Shown: piece after piece, positions 10,614-21,592 of the stretch
Position numbering within the stretch: the stretch's first letter is position 1
Layout: each line of letters begins with the position of its first letter
DNA from: Brachynemurus nebulosus
Lineage: Eukaryota; Arthropoda; Insecta; Neuroptera; Myrmeleontidae
DNA: 64,000 nucleotides
Direction of reading: 5' to 3'
Assembly: GCA_035578155.1 (NCBI GenBank)
Contig: JAPWDM010000008.1
Span: 22,034,598 to 22,098,597, forward strand
Notes under the pieces: generated by a model
What the model was told of the DNA's origin: nothing
The model's database searches: none
What the model saw: only the letters and a program-made list of their open reading frames with translations
Translations under genes and position numbers: made by a program

Positions 10614-11888
10614 GAGCTGAACCTTTTTTTATGCAGTAGATAGGGACTGCATGTAAATAAAAATTTATTGCGCACAAAAATATACTCAAAAATATCATAA
10701 ACAGTAGGGCTGTGCGAATTATTCGAAATGTCGAATAATTCGCATCGAATCAAATACATAATAATATTCGATTCGAATTTCGAATCGAATAATTCGATTT
10801 TTCGAATAATTCGAAAAATCGAACTATTCAAAAAATATTCGAATTATTCGAAAGAAAACGAATAATTCGAAAAATCGAATTATTTGAAAGAAAACGAATA
10901 ATTCAAAAAGTCGAATTATTCGTTTTTTTCGAATAGCTCGAATTTTGTTTTTTCTTTTGATTCTTAGAGGTATTTAAACATTTAATTTAAATATAAAAAA
11001 AAATCGGATACATTACAATAATTTCATAAATGGAAAGTTACATTATGCGTAAATTACAGGATAAATTAATCAGTAGTAATAAAAGTTTATTGTTACAAAA
11101 ACTTAATTATGTAGTTATGTAACGATGGATCAATATGTAATTATATTATACTTATATAAATTTTAGTGAATATCATTTTCGAGTTTCAAGGACCTCAAAG
11201 CAAATTTCTGCCATTGTCTTGGATATAAGTTGTGCCATGACAGTGGCTGTAATAGCTGAATTTCCGATTCGAAAATTCGTTGAAACAAAAATGTGATAAA
11301 AGAACACAATGCGAGTTAAAAATACTTAATTATTTTTTGGATGAATCTTTCGAATAATTAGATTTTTTCTAATTATTCGTTTTCTTTCGAATAATTCGAT
11401 TTTTTTCGAATTGTTCGAAATCGAATCGAATAACACTATTCGATTCGAGCACTATTCGCACAGCCCTAATAAACAGCTATAAAAAGTTTAGTTTGGTCCA
11501 GATTGTAAAAAAAAGACTTTTTGTATGCGGTCTCGATCCACCGCATAAAAAAAGTTTCATCGAAAATACATAACTTAAAATACTCAAAACCTCACGATTT
11601 CCTTAGAAGTTACTTTTCTAAACAAGATAAAGCATTAATTTACACGTGAGAACATTTTATTTCATTTTTATAATATTATGAAAATTGTGAAAAATACATC
11701 TGTTAAAAAACTAAATGATGCATTATGCGACTAAATGCTTAAAAAACAATCAATAAGTAATTTTATCAAAGAAAGTTATTATAATTAATGTTTCTTACTT
11801 TTTCTTGATTTTGATTCACATTGTACATTTTTAAAAAAACCGCATAAAAATAAAATTGCACAAAAAACGCATAAAAAAGGTTTAGCTG
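10614..11888. mobile_element. TA-flanked pogo-like MITE, copy 1, interrupted by a hAT-like element
   Basis: Ends read GAGCTGAACCTTTTTTTATG at the left and, as complement, CAGCTAAACCTTTTTTATGC at the right, each next to TA. A second copy is at 42048-42510. The copy is split by the hAT-like insertion at 10705-11468. Pogo/Tigger ends commonly begin CAG followed by a run like this; the assignment is inference from ends only. Confidence 0.75.
10705..11468. mobile_element. hAT-like MITE with perfect 8-bp target duplication
   Basis: 764 bp. Ends TAGGGCTGTGCGAAT and its near-complement, flanked on both sides by ATAAACAG (10697-10704 and 11469-11476). The terminal 200 bases on each side are built of many CGAATAATTCGAAA-type words that are themselves palindromic. 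The middle has no reading frame, so it needs a transposase supplied in trans. Confidence 0.92.
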
Positions 11889-12809
11889 TATAATTATGTA
11901 TGTATATTGTGTAAATATAGAAAAAAATATATATAAATGATAAAAAATTAATGTTTTTTATTTTAGATTTAAGTACTATTTTAAATACCTACCCACTTCA
12001 ATAGATCTACTGCATCACTTATTTGTAATAGTCCAATAAAAATGTACTTTGTTTAATTAAGAGCAGAGACCTAGCTCTCAAATTTAAATGCTTCATACGT
12101 TTTTTTTTTTATACTGCCAAGTTTGCCAAATTAGGGACTTTTTTCCCAATTTTGAAGGGAAATATTATCTGGGTGAATTTTTGGTGATAACCTTTTTTTT
12201 ATAGATTAATTTCTGGGAATTGCATTTATTTCTCTCGAAACTGTCTAGCGGACGTTAAATAGTACAAAAAATAAGTCTTTTTATAGGTGCCTGACGGACT
12301 ATTGCCCAGAAAATTTTGTTACCTAAAGTTACGTAAGGGAGCTTGCAATTTACAAACCTGAGCGCTTTCGTTCAAAAAAATTAATACGCGTTAGATATTA
12401 AAACTACAGTTTCTAACTTAGTGGCTGTTTATTTTTTATTCCATAGTTTTTGAGTGTGAATGTACTTCAGAAATAAAGAATTTATACACCGATATTCCGT
12501 TAACCGTACGACAATACATAAACGCCGTACCCTTAAAGGTATCATATACAGGTGTTTCTCTAGACAATTTATTTTTTAATAAAAATTAAAATATTTTTAT
12601 AAAAATAAATTTTTAAGTCATATTTTCTAGCTACATAATATTTATTTCTAATTGTAAGCTTGGAAATTATATTATATATGTGTATTAATAATTTGTATTA
12701 TTACTATTATCATATATTTATGTTAACTTTCAAAATAATCGCCTCTATATGTTAAAAATTTAAGACTTGTATAGTACAGATTACAGTGACTGTATAATAT
12801 TTTTTATAA
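11889..12809. other. Intergenic, no recognised feature
   Basis: AT-rich DNA with no reading frame of note and no terminal inverted repeats that I could pair. Confidence 0.4.
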
Positions 12810-13297
12810 CAGTGTGGCCATTGGAACCATAGAACACTAGAAGCCAACTAACATAAAAAAAGTGAAATTCGCTTGGAGTCCTTTGTAACCCAGTCACAGC
12901 TTAAGGCATTAGTCCGTCAGTAGTCGTCGTCGAGTCAACATACCATTGTATTAACAATATACCCCATTGTTACATGTACACGTTGAACATCTCTCTCTGG
13001 TAATACGTGTATTGTGTTTGTATGCGTGTATACACATACTACTACAAAAAACCAAACTAATACACTGCAACCAGTGTGTATGTACACAAACAGACTACGT
13101 CACAAACTCATTACAAGTGGAACAGAGGCAAAGCCAATCTAGTTTGTCCCCTTGATTGGAACCATATCCGCCATATTCAGGCCAAATTTGAAGTGAGTAA
13201 CCGTAGTAACAGAATAAACAAGGTATACAAATTCAATGCATTTGGCCTGAAAATGGCGTCAACCAATAAAAAACTAGACCTACTAATGGCCACACTG
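12810..13297. mobile_element. MITE, family P copy 2
   Basis: 488 bp with perfect 13-base inverted ends CAGTGTGGCCATT / AATGGCCACACTG. No clear target duplication. The interior is the complement of the repeat at 5413-5752. Near the right end a smaller inverted pair (CAGGCCAAATTT / AATGCATTTGGCCTG) occurs. Short frames across it are not genes. Confidence 0.8.
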
Positions 13298-13626
13298 TAC
13301 AGATTAGTAGATTAGTACAGATAATGAAATGGTCCTGTATCGTAAAAACCAGAAAAGAGTCATGAAAAAATAACGCTGGTTTCATTTTTTTGAATCAGTG
13401 CCCCCTGGTTTGTAACGGTGGAAGCTATGTTACGTATAGTTAGTTGACAAAATTTTCTGGCGAACCCCTGAACTATGTATGTCATCCTCATCGCGTCGTT
13501 AACGTCACGACGTCTCTCCGTCTCTCATACGATAAATTGGTATTCAAGTAATAAATAAGGAGTATAACCTAATTTTTAAATTACGTTTTGTAATTTTGTA
13601 AACAGTAAATAGTTAAATATAAAATA

Positions 13627-15159
13627 ATGGAAAGTCAAGAATCGGAAAGTGTTTCAGAAGAACAACTGGTAATTTTTTTCAAATATTAAAAAAAGAAAAT
13701 AGATTTTCAAAATAATTTTACTGTTACAGAAAATCCGGGAAGAATTATCAAATATGTCTTTTGAGGAGCTACAAAAACTAAAAGAGAAGATTGGTCGAAA
13801 ATTATACAATGAAAAATATTTAAACGTAAAATCTAAAAAGAAAGAAAAACAAACATTCAAACGCGAAAATAAAAATCGCCCTCGAGAAATGAGTTCAAAG
13901 ATACCAAATTTCAAGATGAACAGTTCGATATCTAAAACACAACCGCGAGATCCACGATTTGATCCACTTTGTGGCAATTTTGATAGTAAACGATTCCGAA
14001 ACAGATATAAATTTTTAGATGAAATTCGACAGAATGAATACGAACAATTGAAAAAACAGTTGGACGATAGCACAGATCCGCATGAAATCAATAAAATCAA
14101 GAAAGTGCTCCAAAAAATGGTTGGTTATTAGCAAAATGAGCTTATCTTATCCAATTATTGGGCCATTCTTTTTAAAACTAACAAGGCACTCAACCTGACT
14201 ATCACAGATTTTTTTTAAAACTTTGGTTAATTATACTCTTTAACATCCTGAATTCAAATATAATTTTTAAAAGATTTCTTTAGAAACCTTCTTTGAAACC
14301 AACCTCTTAGGTCAGAATGCGTTAAAATACTATACACTAAAATGTATTTTTTATCATCACTGCTGATCCCATCATGGTCCCACTTTGAAATTTCTATGGT
14401 TCATTCCCCAAGTCACTATTATAAATATGTATTATTTTCATAATTTTCAAAAAACACTATCTCAAAAAAATTTTTAAAAACAAGTTTTGAGGCTTTCCAA
14501 AAAAAAATATTTTTCCTAAAAGGTGTTCAAGATTAGTATCAAATTAAAACCCATTAATTTCTTTTTAAAATGAGCAGTCATACAACTCTCTAGGACTTAT
14601 AGAACTGAAATTAGAACATTTTATAGTGCTGGGATTGAGTAACAAAAAGGGGGTATTTTGCAATTTTCAAAAGTATATAACTCAAAAACTAGAAGAGTTA
14701 AAATTTTTTAAAAATTATATTTGAATTCAGGATGTTAAAGAGTATAATTAACCAAAGTTTTAAAAAAATTTGTGATAGTCAGGTTGAAAATCATTTATTT
14801 TTGGTTGGTTTTGAAAAAAATGGCCTTATTAATAAATTTTGATTTTTAGGAGAATCAAGATCGCGAACGTCTACGAAATGAGAGAGAGAAAGAAATTGAA
14901 GACCAGCAACGTCAAGAGCAAATTGAAACTCTTAAGCAGGGCAAAAAACCGCACTATCAGAAGAAATGTAAGATCTCGAAACCAATTCTCTATTCGAATA
15001 ATTATTTAACATTCCAATTTTGTTTTAGCTGAGAAAAAATTAAAGCGGCTGGTGAACAAGTATGATGAATTACAAAAAACCGGTAAATTAAAGAAATATA
15101 TTGAGAAGAAAAGGAAACATAATCTTAAAAAAGACTTGAAAAAAATGTCTTTTAATTAA
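13627..15159 (+). CDS. RRP36: Ribosomal RNA processing protein 36 (RRP36), four exons
   Basis: Exons 13627-13668, 13730-14119, 14850-14967 and 15029-15159 join in frame to 226 codons plus TAA; all introns begin GT and end AG. RRP36 is a nucleolar factor of the small-subunit processome needed for early pre-rRNA cleavages leading to 18S rRNA. The family signature is plain: SFEEL near residue 23, RPREMSSK, then RDPRFDPLCG, followed by a charged helical C-terminus rich in Lys, Glu and Arg ending KKDLKKMSFN. Length is close to the human protein (259). The ATG at 13627 is chosen because the 14-codon first exon splices in frame and gives the usual acidic N-terminus. The third intron-exon step leaves one base, completed to a Ser codon. 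The second intron carries a fold-back insertion. Single-copy housekeeping gene; nothing suggests damage. Confidence 0.93.
14191..14786. mobile_element. Fold-back element in RRP36 intron 2
   Basis: About 80-base inverted arms at 14191-14272 and 14705-14786, containing TTTGGTTAATTATACTCTTT and its complement, separated by about 430 bases. It makes up most of the 730-base intron. Confidence 0.85.
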
Positions 15160-15370
15160 TTTTTTTTCTCCATGGTGAATAATTTGAGAATTGCTATTTT
15201 AATTACGGTCAAACTTTAAAAAAAATATGTTCAGATAAAAATTGTAGTTACCAGGGCAGGGGGACAAACGTCCTAGGTTTTTCAGTGAATGACTTTCGGG
15301 CACAAAACAGCTGGTAGCCGTATGATCCCGTGACTAGATAACCGAAGACAAAACAACTACGACAAGATAA

Positions 15371-15558
15371 CAGGGCCGGCGAGAGAAATGACGGGCCCCC
15401 GGGCACAAAAAAAAATTTTCTTCAAAAATATAACTGACGAACAAAAAGAAAAACGATGTTTTATTTTTTCCGGGTTCCTAATCGAGGCGGCGGGTCCCCT
15501 TTTTAGACCCGGGCCCCCAGGCAGTTGCCTCGCCTGCCCTACCCTTTCGCCAGTCCTG
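15371..15558. mobile_element. Short hAT-like MITE
   Basis: 188 bp. Ends CAGGGCCGGCGAGAG and CTTTCGCCAGTCCTG; flanks CAAGATAA and CAAAATAA match at 7 of 8 bases. GC-rich relative to the surroundings. Shares its left 150 bases with the larger element at 16614-17318. Confidence 0.85.
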
Positions 15559-15782
15559 CAAAATAATCATGGTTAATTATAGAGTTGGGGTACGAACGGA
15601 TATATGATTAGGATTTTTTTCTCCAATACATAAAAAATTAGACACAAATAGGAATGTGATAGAAAAAGAGATAAGATATTTTTGAGGATTATTTAGTCGC
15701 GACATCAACGTGTTATAAACTCTCAACTTCTCAAGTTCTATCCTATAAAAAAATACAGATGAGCCAATAGTTTTCACTTTAA

Positions 15783-16380
15783 GGTGAATCGATCACTTGA
15801 AATTTTCCAAGTTTAGAATTTGAAATTTTAGTATATTATAGAGAAAGATATGATGCATTCACTTTTGAATAATTTCTGACGTGTAGTTTAGAAGAAATAC
15901 ATTTTCAACGTTAGAACTTTTAACGTACAAGTAAATGCCAAAGAATGATTAGAGGTGAATCAGTGGTATGTATTTAAGTAAATAATGTCATTAAAAACCA
16001 ACTTTAAAATTTAAAAAACTGAAAATTATTTTCTTTTATGTTTTTGAATCATTAAAAAACTATTGTTTAATATTGGACGTTTAGTTATTGTAATAAATAG
16101 AAAAAAAAACTATAAAAATGTCATTTTATACTAATACACCCATAATATATTTGTGTACGTGTTAGTTATTATGTGTGCGTACACGTCACTACCAGAATCA
16201 AATTGATTACTTTTAAAATTATTAAAATTAGAAGATTGAACAATGATCAAATATTAATACTGTTACATGTATTATAAAATTTAACTTATTTTTCTATACA
16301 TAAATTATATTTATTTATAGAGAAAAAAATAGACTTAGTTATTCATTTGTCACAAATTTGTCAGTACTGATCGATTCACC
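15783..16380. mobile_element. TTAA-flanked MITE
   Basis: 598 bp, inverted ends GGTGAATCGATCA / TGATCGATTCACC, each bordered by TTAA. A TTAA duplication is typical of piggyBac; no transposase is present. Non-coding. Confidence 0.8.
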
Positions 16381-16613
16381 TTAAGAGGAATTAATATACT
16401 TTTAGGGTACTTTATTTTGACTCGATAGAGTTGGTAACCTTATCTATAGAATCTAGATGCTTCGTAATGTTTTTGTGGAAAATGGTTTTGCCCTTTGGTA
16501 ACGATATTTTTATCTTAACACTTTACAGTCCACGTTCACAGCATCTGTAAATAGCCACAACAACGCCGATCGCGATCAGTGATTACACATATGTGTGCAA
16601 ACGTGTACATATG

Positions 16614-17318
16614 CAGAGCCTGTGAGAGAAATAACAGGTCCCCGGGCACAAAAAAAAATTTCAAAGATTTTTTTTCAAAAATACAATTGACGAGCAAGAA
16701 AAAAGTATTCTCATTTTCTCCGGGCCTCTAATCAAGGTTGCTGGCCCCCGGGCAATGGGGAATTTGACTAATTTTGGGAAATTACTTTAAAACACACATG
16801 TTTATGTATTATGCATGTATGTTTTTAATTTTTAAAAATAATGCCGAAAATCGTTAAAAAAAATTATTTTAGCATTTATTCTCAAAATTTGCGCGAAGAC
16901 ATTTATAAGCTGTCAGTTACATCATATTCTCTAGTTAGCAACAGGTGCCCTGTAACTAAATTGAAAAACTGTTTTCTGTGACTAGAAAAATAAATTGTTG
17001 ATTTTTTAAACAATTAATTAAGTTTTGATTAATTTCTATAGTTATGTTTGCTAACCGGAATGTAAGTAGCGACACTAGTGGCGATAGTGTTGAAATATAA
17101 GAGAATGTAATGTCACAGCCCGTTTCTGCTTACGTGGATTTTAGCTAAAAAATTACATTTTTAATTAATATTTTTTTTTTAAATAAAATAATGATAGTTA
17201 AGATGAATTAGCACAATAAATTGCTGTCTTTTATTATAAATTTTCATTAAAATTTGTTTTGATTGTTTTTCTTTGATACTGTCAAATACCACATTGCTCC
17301 ACCCTCTCGCCAGCCCTG
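16614..17318. mobile_element. hAT-like element, non-autonomous
   Basis: 705 bp. Left end CAGAGCCTGTGAGAG, right end CTCTCGCCAGCCCTG, flanked by TACATATG and TACTTATG (7 of 8). Its interior from about 16755 matches 41352-42720, where that copy has two further insertions; comparison of the two defines those empty sites. No reading frame. Confidence 0.85.
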
Positions 17319-17727
17319 TACTTATGTATTGACATTATCATTTATTTTTGTCATCGAAGGATGACATATTAATATCGTTGTGTGATCATAGTGGGGGAAA
17401 CATTATTATAGAGTTGTATATCCATATTGAATAATTATAGAGTTGTACATCCATATTGAATAAACGCAAGAGGGCTGTAGAGTTAACAAAAAATCATAAA
17501 TTAACACTTTCACTGAGGTGACATTACTTAGTGCGTGTCAAAAACACGCACTTAACGAATTTTTTTTTATTATTGTATTGAAATGCGTATATTTCAATAC
17601 AATCACAAAAATAAGTATGTGTGTATGTTATTGATATTGTTTCTATTAAAAAAAATGTATGTTTAGACATGTTGAATCATTTCGTGAATTTATTTATCTA
17701 GTTGTATTTTTTTAATTCTTTACCCTA
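17319..17727. other. Intergenic, no recognised feature
   Basis: AT-rich; the phrase ATAGAGTTGTA(T/C)ATCCATAT occurs twice near 17410 and 17440. Nothing else seen. Confidence 0.4.
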
Positions 17728-18284
17728 GGGCCACACTAACGGTTAATGCCGTTAATTATCGCGTTAATCTACATTAAATGCAGGTGTGACCAGAACTTAA
17801 CGTGTTAATTTATTAACGTTATTAATAATGAGGTTAGGCATTAGGCGATAACTCGGGTGGCGGTCTTTTTGGCACATCAAAGGATTTTAGCACGTCATTT
17901 ATGGCGTTACAAATGGTGGCTACACATGCCTGGGCATTCTACCACATTATTCTATGCTGGATGCATACATATGTACGATATGCATCATATGTAGATAATA
18001 TATCTATTTATGTTATATGCGTTCATACCATTGTTCTAATTTTAAAATAAAAATTATTTAAAATTTTTCCGTTTGTAAATTAACAGTAACTATTTAAAAT
18101 TAAGATTTATATTAATTAAAAATAAAAATAGTATCCATTTTTGTTTTAGCACGATAATTATGGAGATAATACATTAAATGCTATAGTGTAGTCGCCCAAT
18201 TTACGCATAATTTAAGTCGTTATATTAGCGCCATAATTATTGCGTTTATAGACATTACGTTAGACGTTAACATTAGTGTGGCCC
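17728..18284. mobile_element. TA-flanked MITE downstream of mRpL11
   Basis: 557 bp with ends GGGCCACACTAACG and, as complement, GGGCCACACTAATG, both next to TA. Inside, TTAATGCCGTTAATTATCG and related words on the theme GTTAA repeat. Lies just past the 3' end of the minus-strand mRpL11 gene. Confidence 0.8.
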
Positions 18285-18497
18285 TAGCATTACAAAATAT
18301 TACCGACCCCTGGGGAAGTTTACTGTGAAAGTGCGCGGACTGTATAGTGTTAACTTTCTTTTGATTAGATAAATATTTTTGGAATAAAACAAATGATGTC
18401 TCAATTCTCAAATTATTCACTCTGTATAAATTTAATTGTTTTAACTACATAATATGTACATATAATTTATTATATTAAAAAACTTCTAAATAAAATT

Positions 18498-19143
18498 CTA
18501 AACAGTTCGTAACATTTTCGCTTCTTTCTTCTCCTGAAGTTCCTGTCGTTGCTGTTCCACAATTACCGCTCGTTCTTTCATAAATTCACCGTATTCGCTC
18601 GCGTCTAAACTTTTCACCACTTGAATGCCACAGGATCTTGCAACGCCAATAATCATTTTACAAATCTCTTCTAAAGATTTTAACGCCATTGTCGGATCCT
18701 CTTGTTTAATTTTAGCTATTTCGTACACATGTTTCAGTGTTACTTTACCGGCAATTTCTCGACCCGGATTCATGGCGGCTTTTTGTAATCCCGCGGCCTG
18801 TTTAAGGAAAAATGTCACTGGTGGTTTATGTATGGTTAGTTCGTAACTTCGATCAGCGGTCACTGTGACCCGACATGGTAACGGTATGCCCTCTTTAATG
18901 TCTTTGGTTCGTTCGTTAAAATCTTTACAGAATGCCGTGATATTGATACCGCGCTAAAACATTTGATTGGTTAAAACTCTCGGTTTGAAATTTTTGGAAT
19001 AAATAATGTACCTGTCCTAACATTGGCCCCAACGGTGGACCAGCTGCTGCCATACCAGCAGGAATATTCGTTCGTAATTTACCATGTTGAATTTTTTCGG
19101 TAGTTTTTTTTAAAGTTTTTAATCGACTTATCGCTTTTGACAT
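18498..19143 (-). CDS. mRpL11: Mitochondrial large-subunit ribosomal protein L11
   Basis: Two exons on the minus strand, 19143-19012 (44 codons) and 18953-18498 (151 codons plus TAG), give 195 residues; the 58-base intron has GT and AG and falls between codons. L11 binds the GTPase-associated region of the large-subunit rRNA with the L10/L12 stalk; the mitochondrial form acts in the matrix. Visible family features are the GPPLGPMLGQ block at the end of exon 1, then RGINITAFCKDFNERTKDI, PPVTFFLKQAAG, and VTLKHVYEIAKIK. The C-terminus is a charged helix (QQRQELQEKKEAKM), as in the animal mitochondrial protein. Length matches the human protein (192). Intact, probably single-copy. Confidence 0.95.
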
Positions 19144-19450
19144 TTTTGGTTAAGTTGAACTAAAATTCAAATAAATTTAATGTGTACAAAAATTATAAAA
19201 TTATTAGTTATGTTTCGATTTTTGATAAATATTACTGTATTAAAATATTTATGAAAATTATTAAATAATATTTATTTAAATTATTTTATCAAAATACAAA
19301 AAAATTTTCAAAATGAACTTGAGAAAGTTAAAAATTCCTATTATATGTATGTTGCTTACCTGTACTGCTACAGTAAAACTGTGATGAGTCTGCTATTCCT
19401 ATTGGGAATCATAAAACATCAAAATTGAAAAAAGTCTATTATGGGTCATA

Positions 19451-19728
19451 CACAATCAATGAAATAAGGAATAAGAATTATGCCATCTAGTGACGTTGAA
19501 TGGAACTTTAACGTAACTGCCCATAAGTATATGTATTTAGGTATTTTTGTACATCAAAATTCATGAAAAAATAACGTTCGTGATGACTTTTTTTGTCACT
19601 AAAGTGAAAAAAATCACGAATTTTGACGTACAAAAGTACCTACATATTTATATCTATGAGCAGTTACGTTAAAGTTCCACTCAAAGTCACTAGATGGCAT
19701 ACTTCTTATTCCTTATTTCATTGATTGT
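19451..19728. mobile_element. Fold-back MITE, family S copy 1
   Basis: Two arms of about 130 bases nearly fill the element, with a short loop near 19590. The left end reads CACAATCAATGAAATAAGG after TA; the right end is close to its complement. Other copies are at 40112-40515 and 45636-46612. It sits upstream of mRpL11. RNA read through it would form a long hairpin. Confidence 0.88.
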
Positions 19729-20169
19729 ATAGACACCCTTAGTAAGCAAGGCTCGTTTTTTAGGTTTTGAAAATTTATAAAATTTAGATCTGTAAAATTT
19801 TATTACAAAGAATATAATTGGGTATTTGACTGATGTAGTAATTGATAGTAAAATATAATGAATAACAAAGCGTATGATTTAGTAATAATGATTAACTATT
19901 TATATTAATTTTACAAAAAATATAAATATTTTATTTTTCTAAATAAAAATTACGAATTTGGAATTAGCGGCTGAAATGATTAAAACGATTTATTTCGGCA
20001 TATGATGTCACAGTACGAAAGATTTAATATTGCAGAAAAGATGTTTTTAAAAAAGATATTCACATTTTAATTTTACGGAACAAAATTTGGCGTTCGAAGC
20101 AAAGAAGTTTGCTACCGTAAACGAGTTCATTTTTGGTAAATTTGTGCTATCAGCTTTAATAAAACCTTA

Positions 20170-20548
20170 CAGCCTGTTCAAATTATTCCAGTCCAGTAAT
20201 CCACTGAGCTAATCCAGTCCAGTGCTGGACTGGATTATATCGTTTACATTATTCCAGTCATTCAATGATTGTATCCAGTTATTCAATTGCATTACAAAAA
20301 ACAACAATGCTTGTTCACTGTTCAACGTTTAATCCAGCACTGGATTGCCCGTCTACACTATTCCAGTGACGCTGGAATAGGCTAACTGGAATGAAAGTAG
20401 ACCGTCAGTCCAGTCATTGAACTCGATTTCTTACTGGAATGGGTATATTCCAGTGCATTCCAGTGCCGGTCTACATTATTCCAGTGAAGTTCCAGCGCTA
20501 GTTTCGATCACTGAACTGGAATGCTACTGGAATAATGTGAACGGGCTA
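20170..20548. mobile_element. TTA-flanked MITE full of CCAGT words
   Basis: 379 bp; ends CAGCCTGTTCAAATTATTCC and, as complement, TAGCCCGTTCACATTATTCC, each next to TTA. The interior repeats ATTCCAGT or ACTGGAAT well over ten times in both orientations. A TTA duplication fits the PIF/Harbinger group. Confidence 0.8.
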
Positions 20549-21592
20549 TTATTCCATTTTTATTAAATTAAAAGTGAGGCAATATATAACTCTATACGAC
20601 ACTACTGTCGTATTGACACTAAAAAAAGCTTGAAAACTAAGGTACGGAGTAAGGAGGGTGTTCTGCATATTTAACTATAGTAGATTATATATCTATGTAT
20701 TTAATACTATTCAGTGCTATTCTACAATATTTTGAATTGCTTATAGTATTTTAAATTAATATTTGTTTAGTTTTATCAAAAAAATTATACGACAATTTTA
20801 TTTAAATTGACTTATTTGTAAGTATGTATAAAATAATTATCAATAAATTAAGTAATATAATAGTATTTTGTTAAAAAGTCAACATCTTTTCAAGTCAACT
20901 ATAGAGATATAAATCTGCTAATTTATTTTAGAAAGAGAAGAGTAATAATAAAAAGAGACAAATCAAAAATATCCATGATATTTCTTTAGTCTCAACACAA
21001 CAGTAATGACAAATCACAAAATTATATATAAAATTTAATGTCATGAATACGACAATAATGAAGTATATACTTACTATACCTACTACATAATTATATATGT
21101 AATATAAAAAGTGGACTGTTTCGTGATGTTACGTCACTGACACGTGACTATTAGTTTTAGCACCAAAATTAAATTTAAAAAAAAAAAAGCTTTAAAGCTT
21201 TTTTTCTTTTAAATTTCCTTTTTTATGCAAAAATCAATTACTGGGGTTATATTTTTTAGTCATTTGGAATATGTATATTAAAACCGTCTTTCGAAATTTG
21301 TCACATTCCCAATTATTCTTAAAAGTTCTAGAGGAGTTTTACTATAAATGATAAATTATTCGCGTAATTCGCCATCTTGTGTGATGAAATGAACATCTAA
21401 AGTTAAACTAAATCAAATTTTTCTCAAAAATTATTAAATTTTTAATAATTATTTATTAAAAAATGTTTGTTTATTTTAATTATGCACGAAAATATAGATG
21501 AAAGAACATAATTTCAATTATTTGAAATGGATAAAAATATAAATTTAAAACATTCAATTTTTTTTTGACATTTATAAAATAAGTATTTAAAA
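20549..21592. other. Upstream region of the ZAD zinc-finger gene
   Basis: AT-rich with no gene. A short palindrome AAAAAAAGCTTTAAAGCTTTTTTTC lies near 21180. No promoter motif can be called safely. Confidence 0.35.

Noticed and set aside
13654..14100. 148-codon minus-strand frame
   Set aside because: It is antisense to the well-supported RRP36 exon 2.
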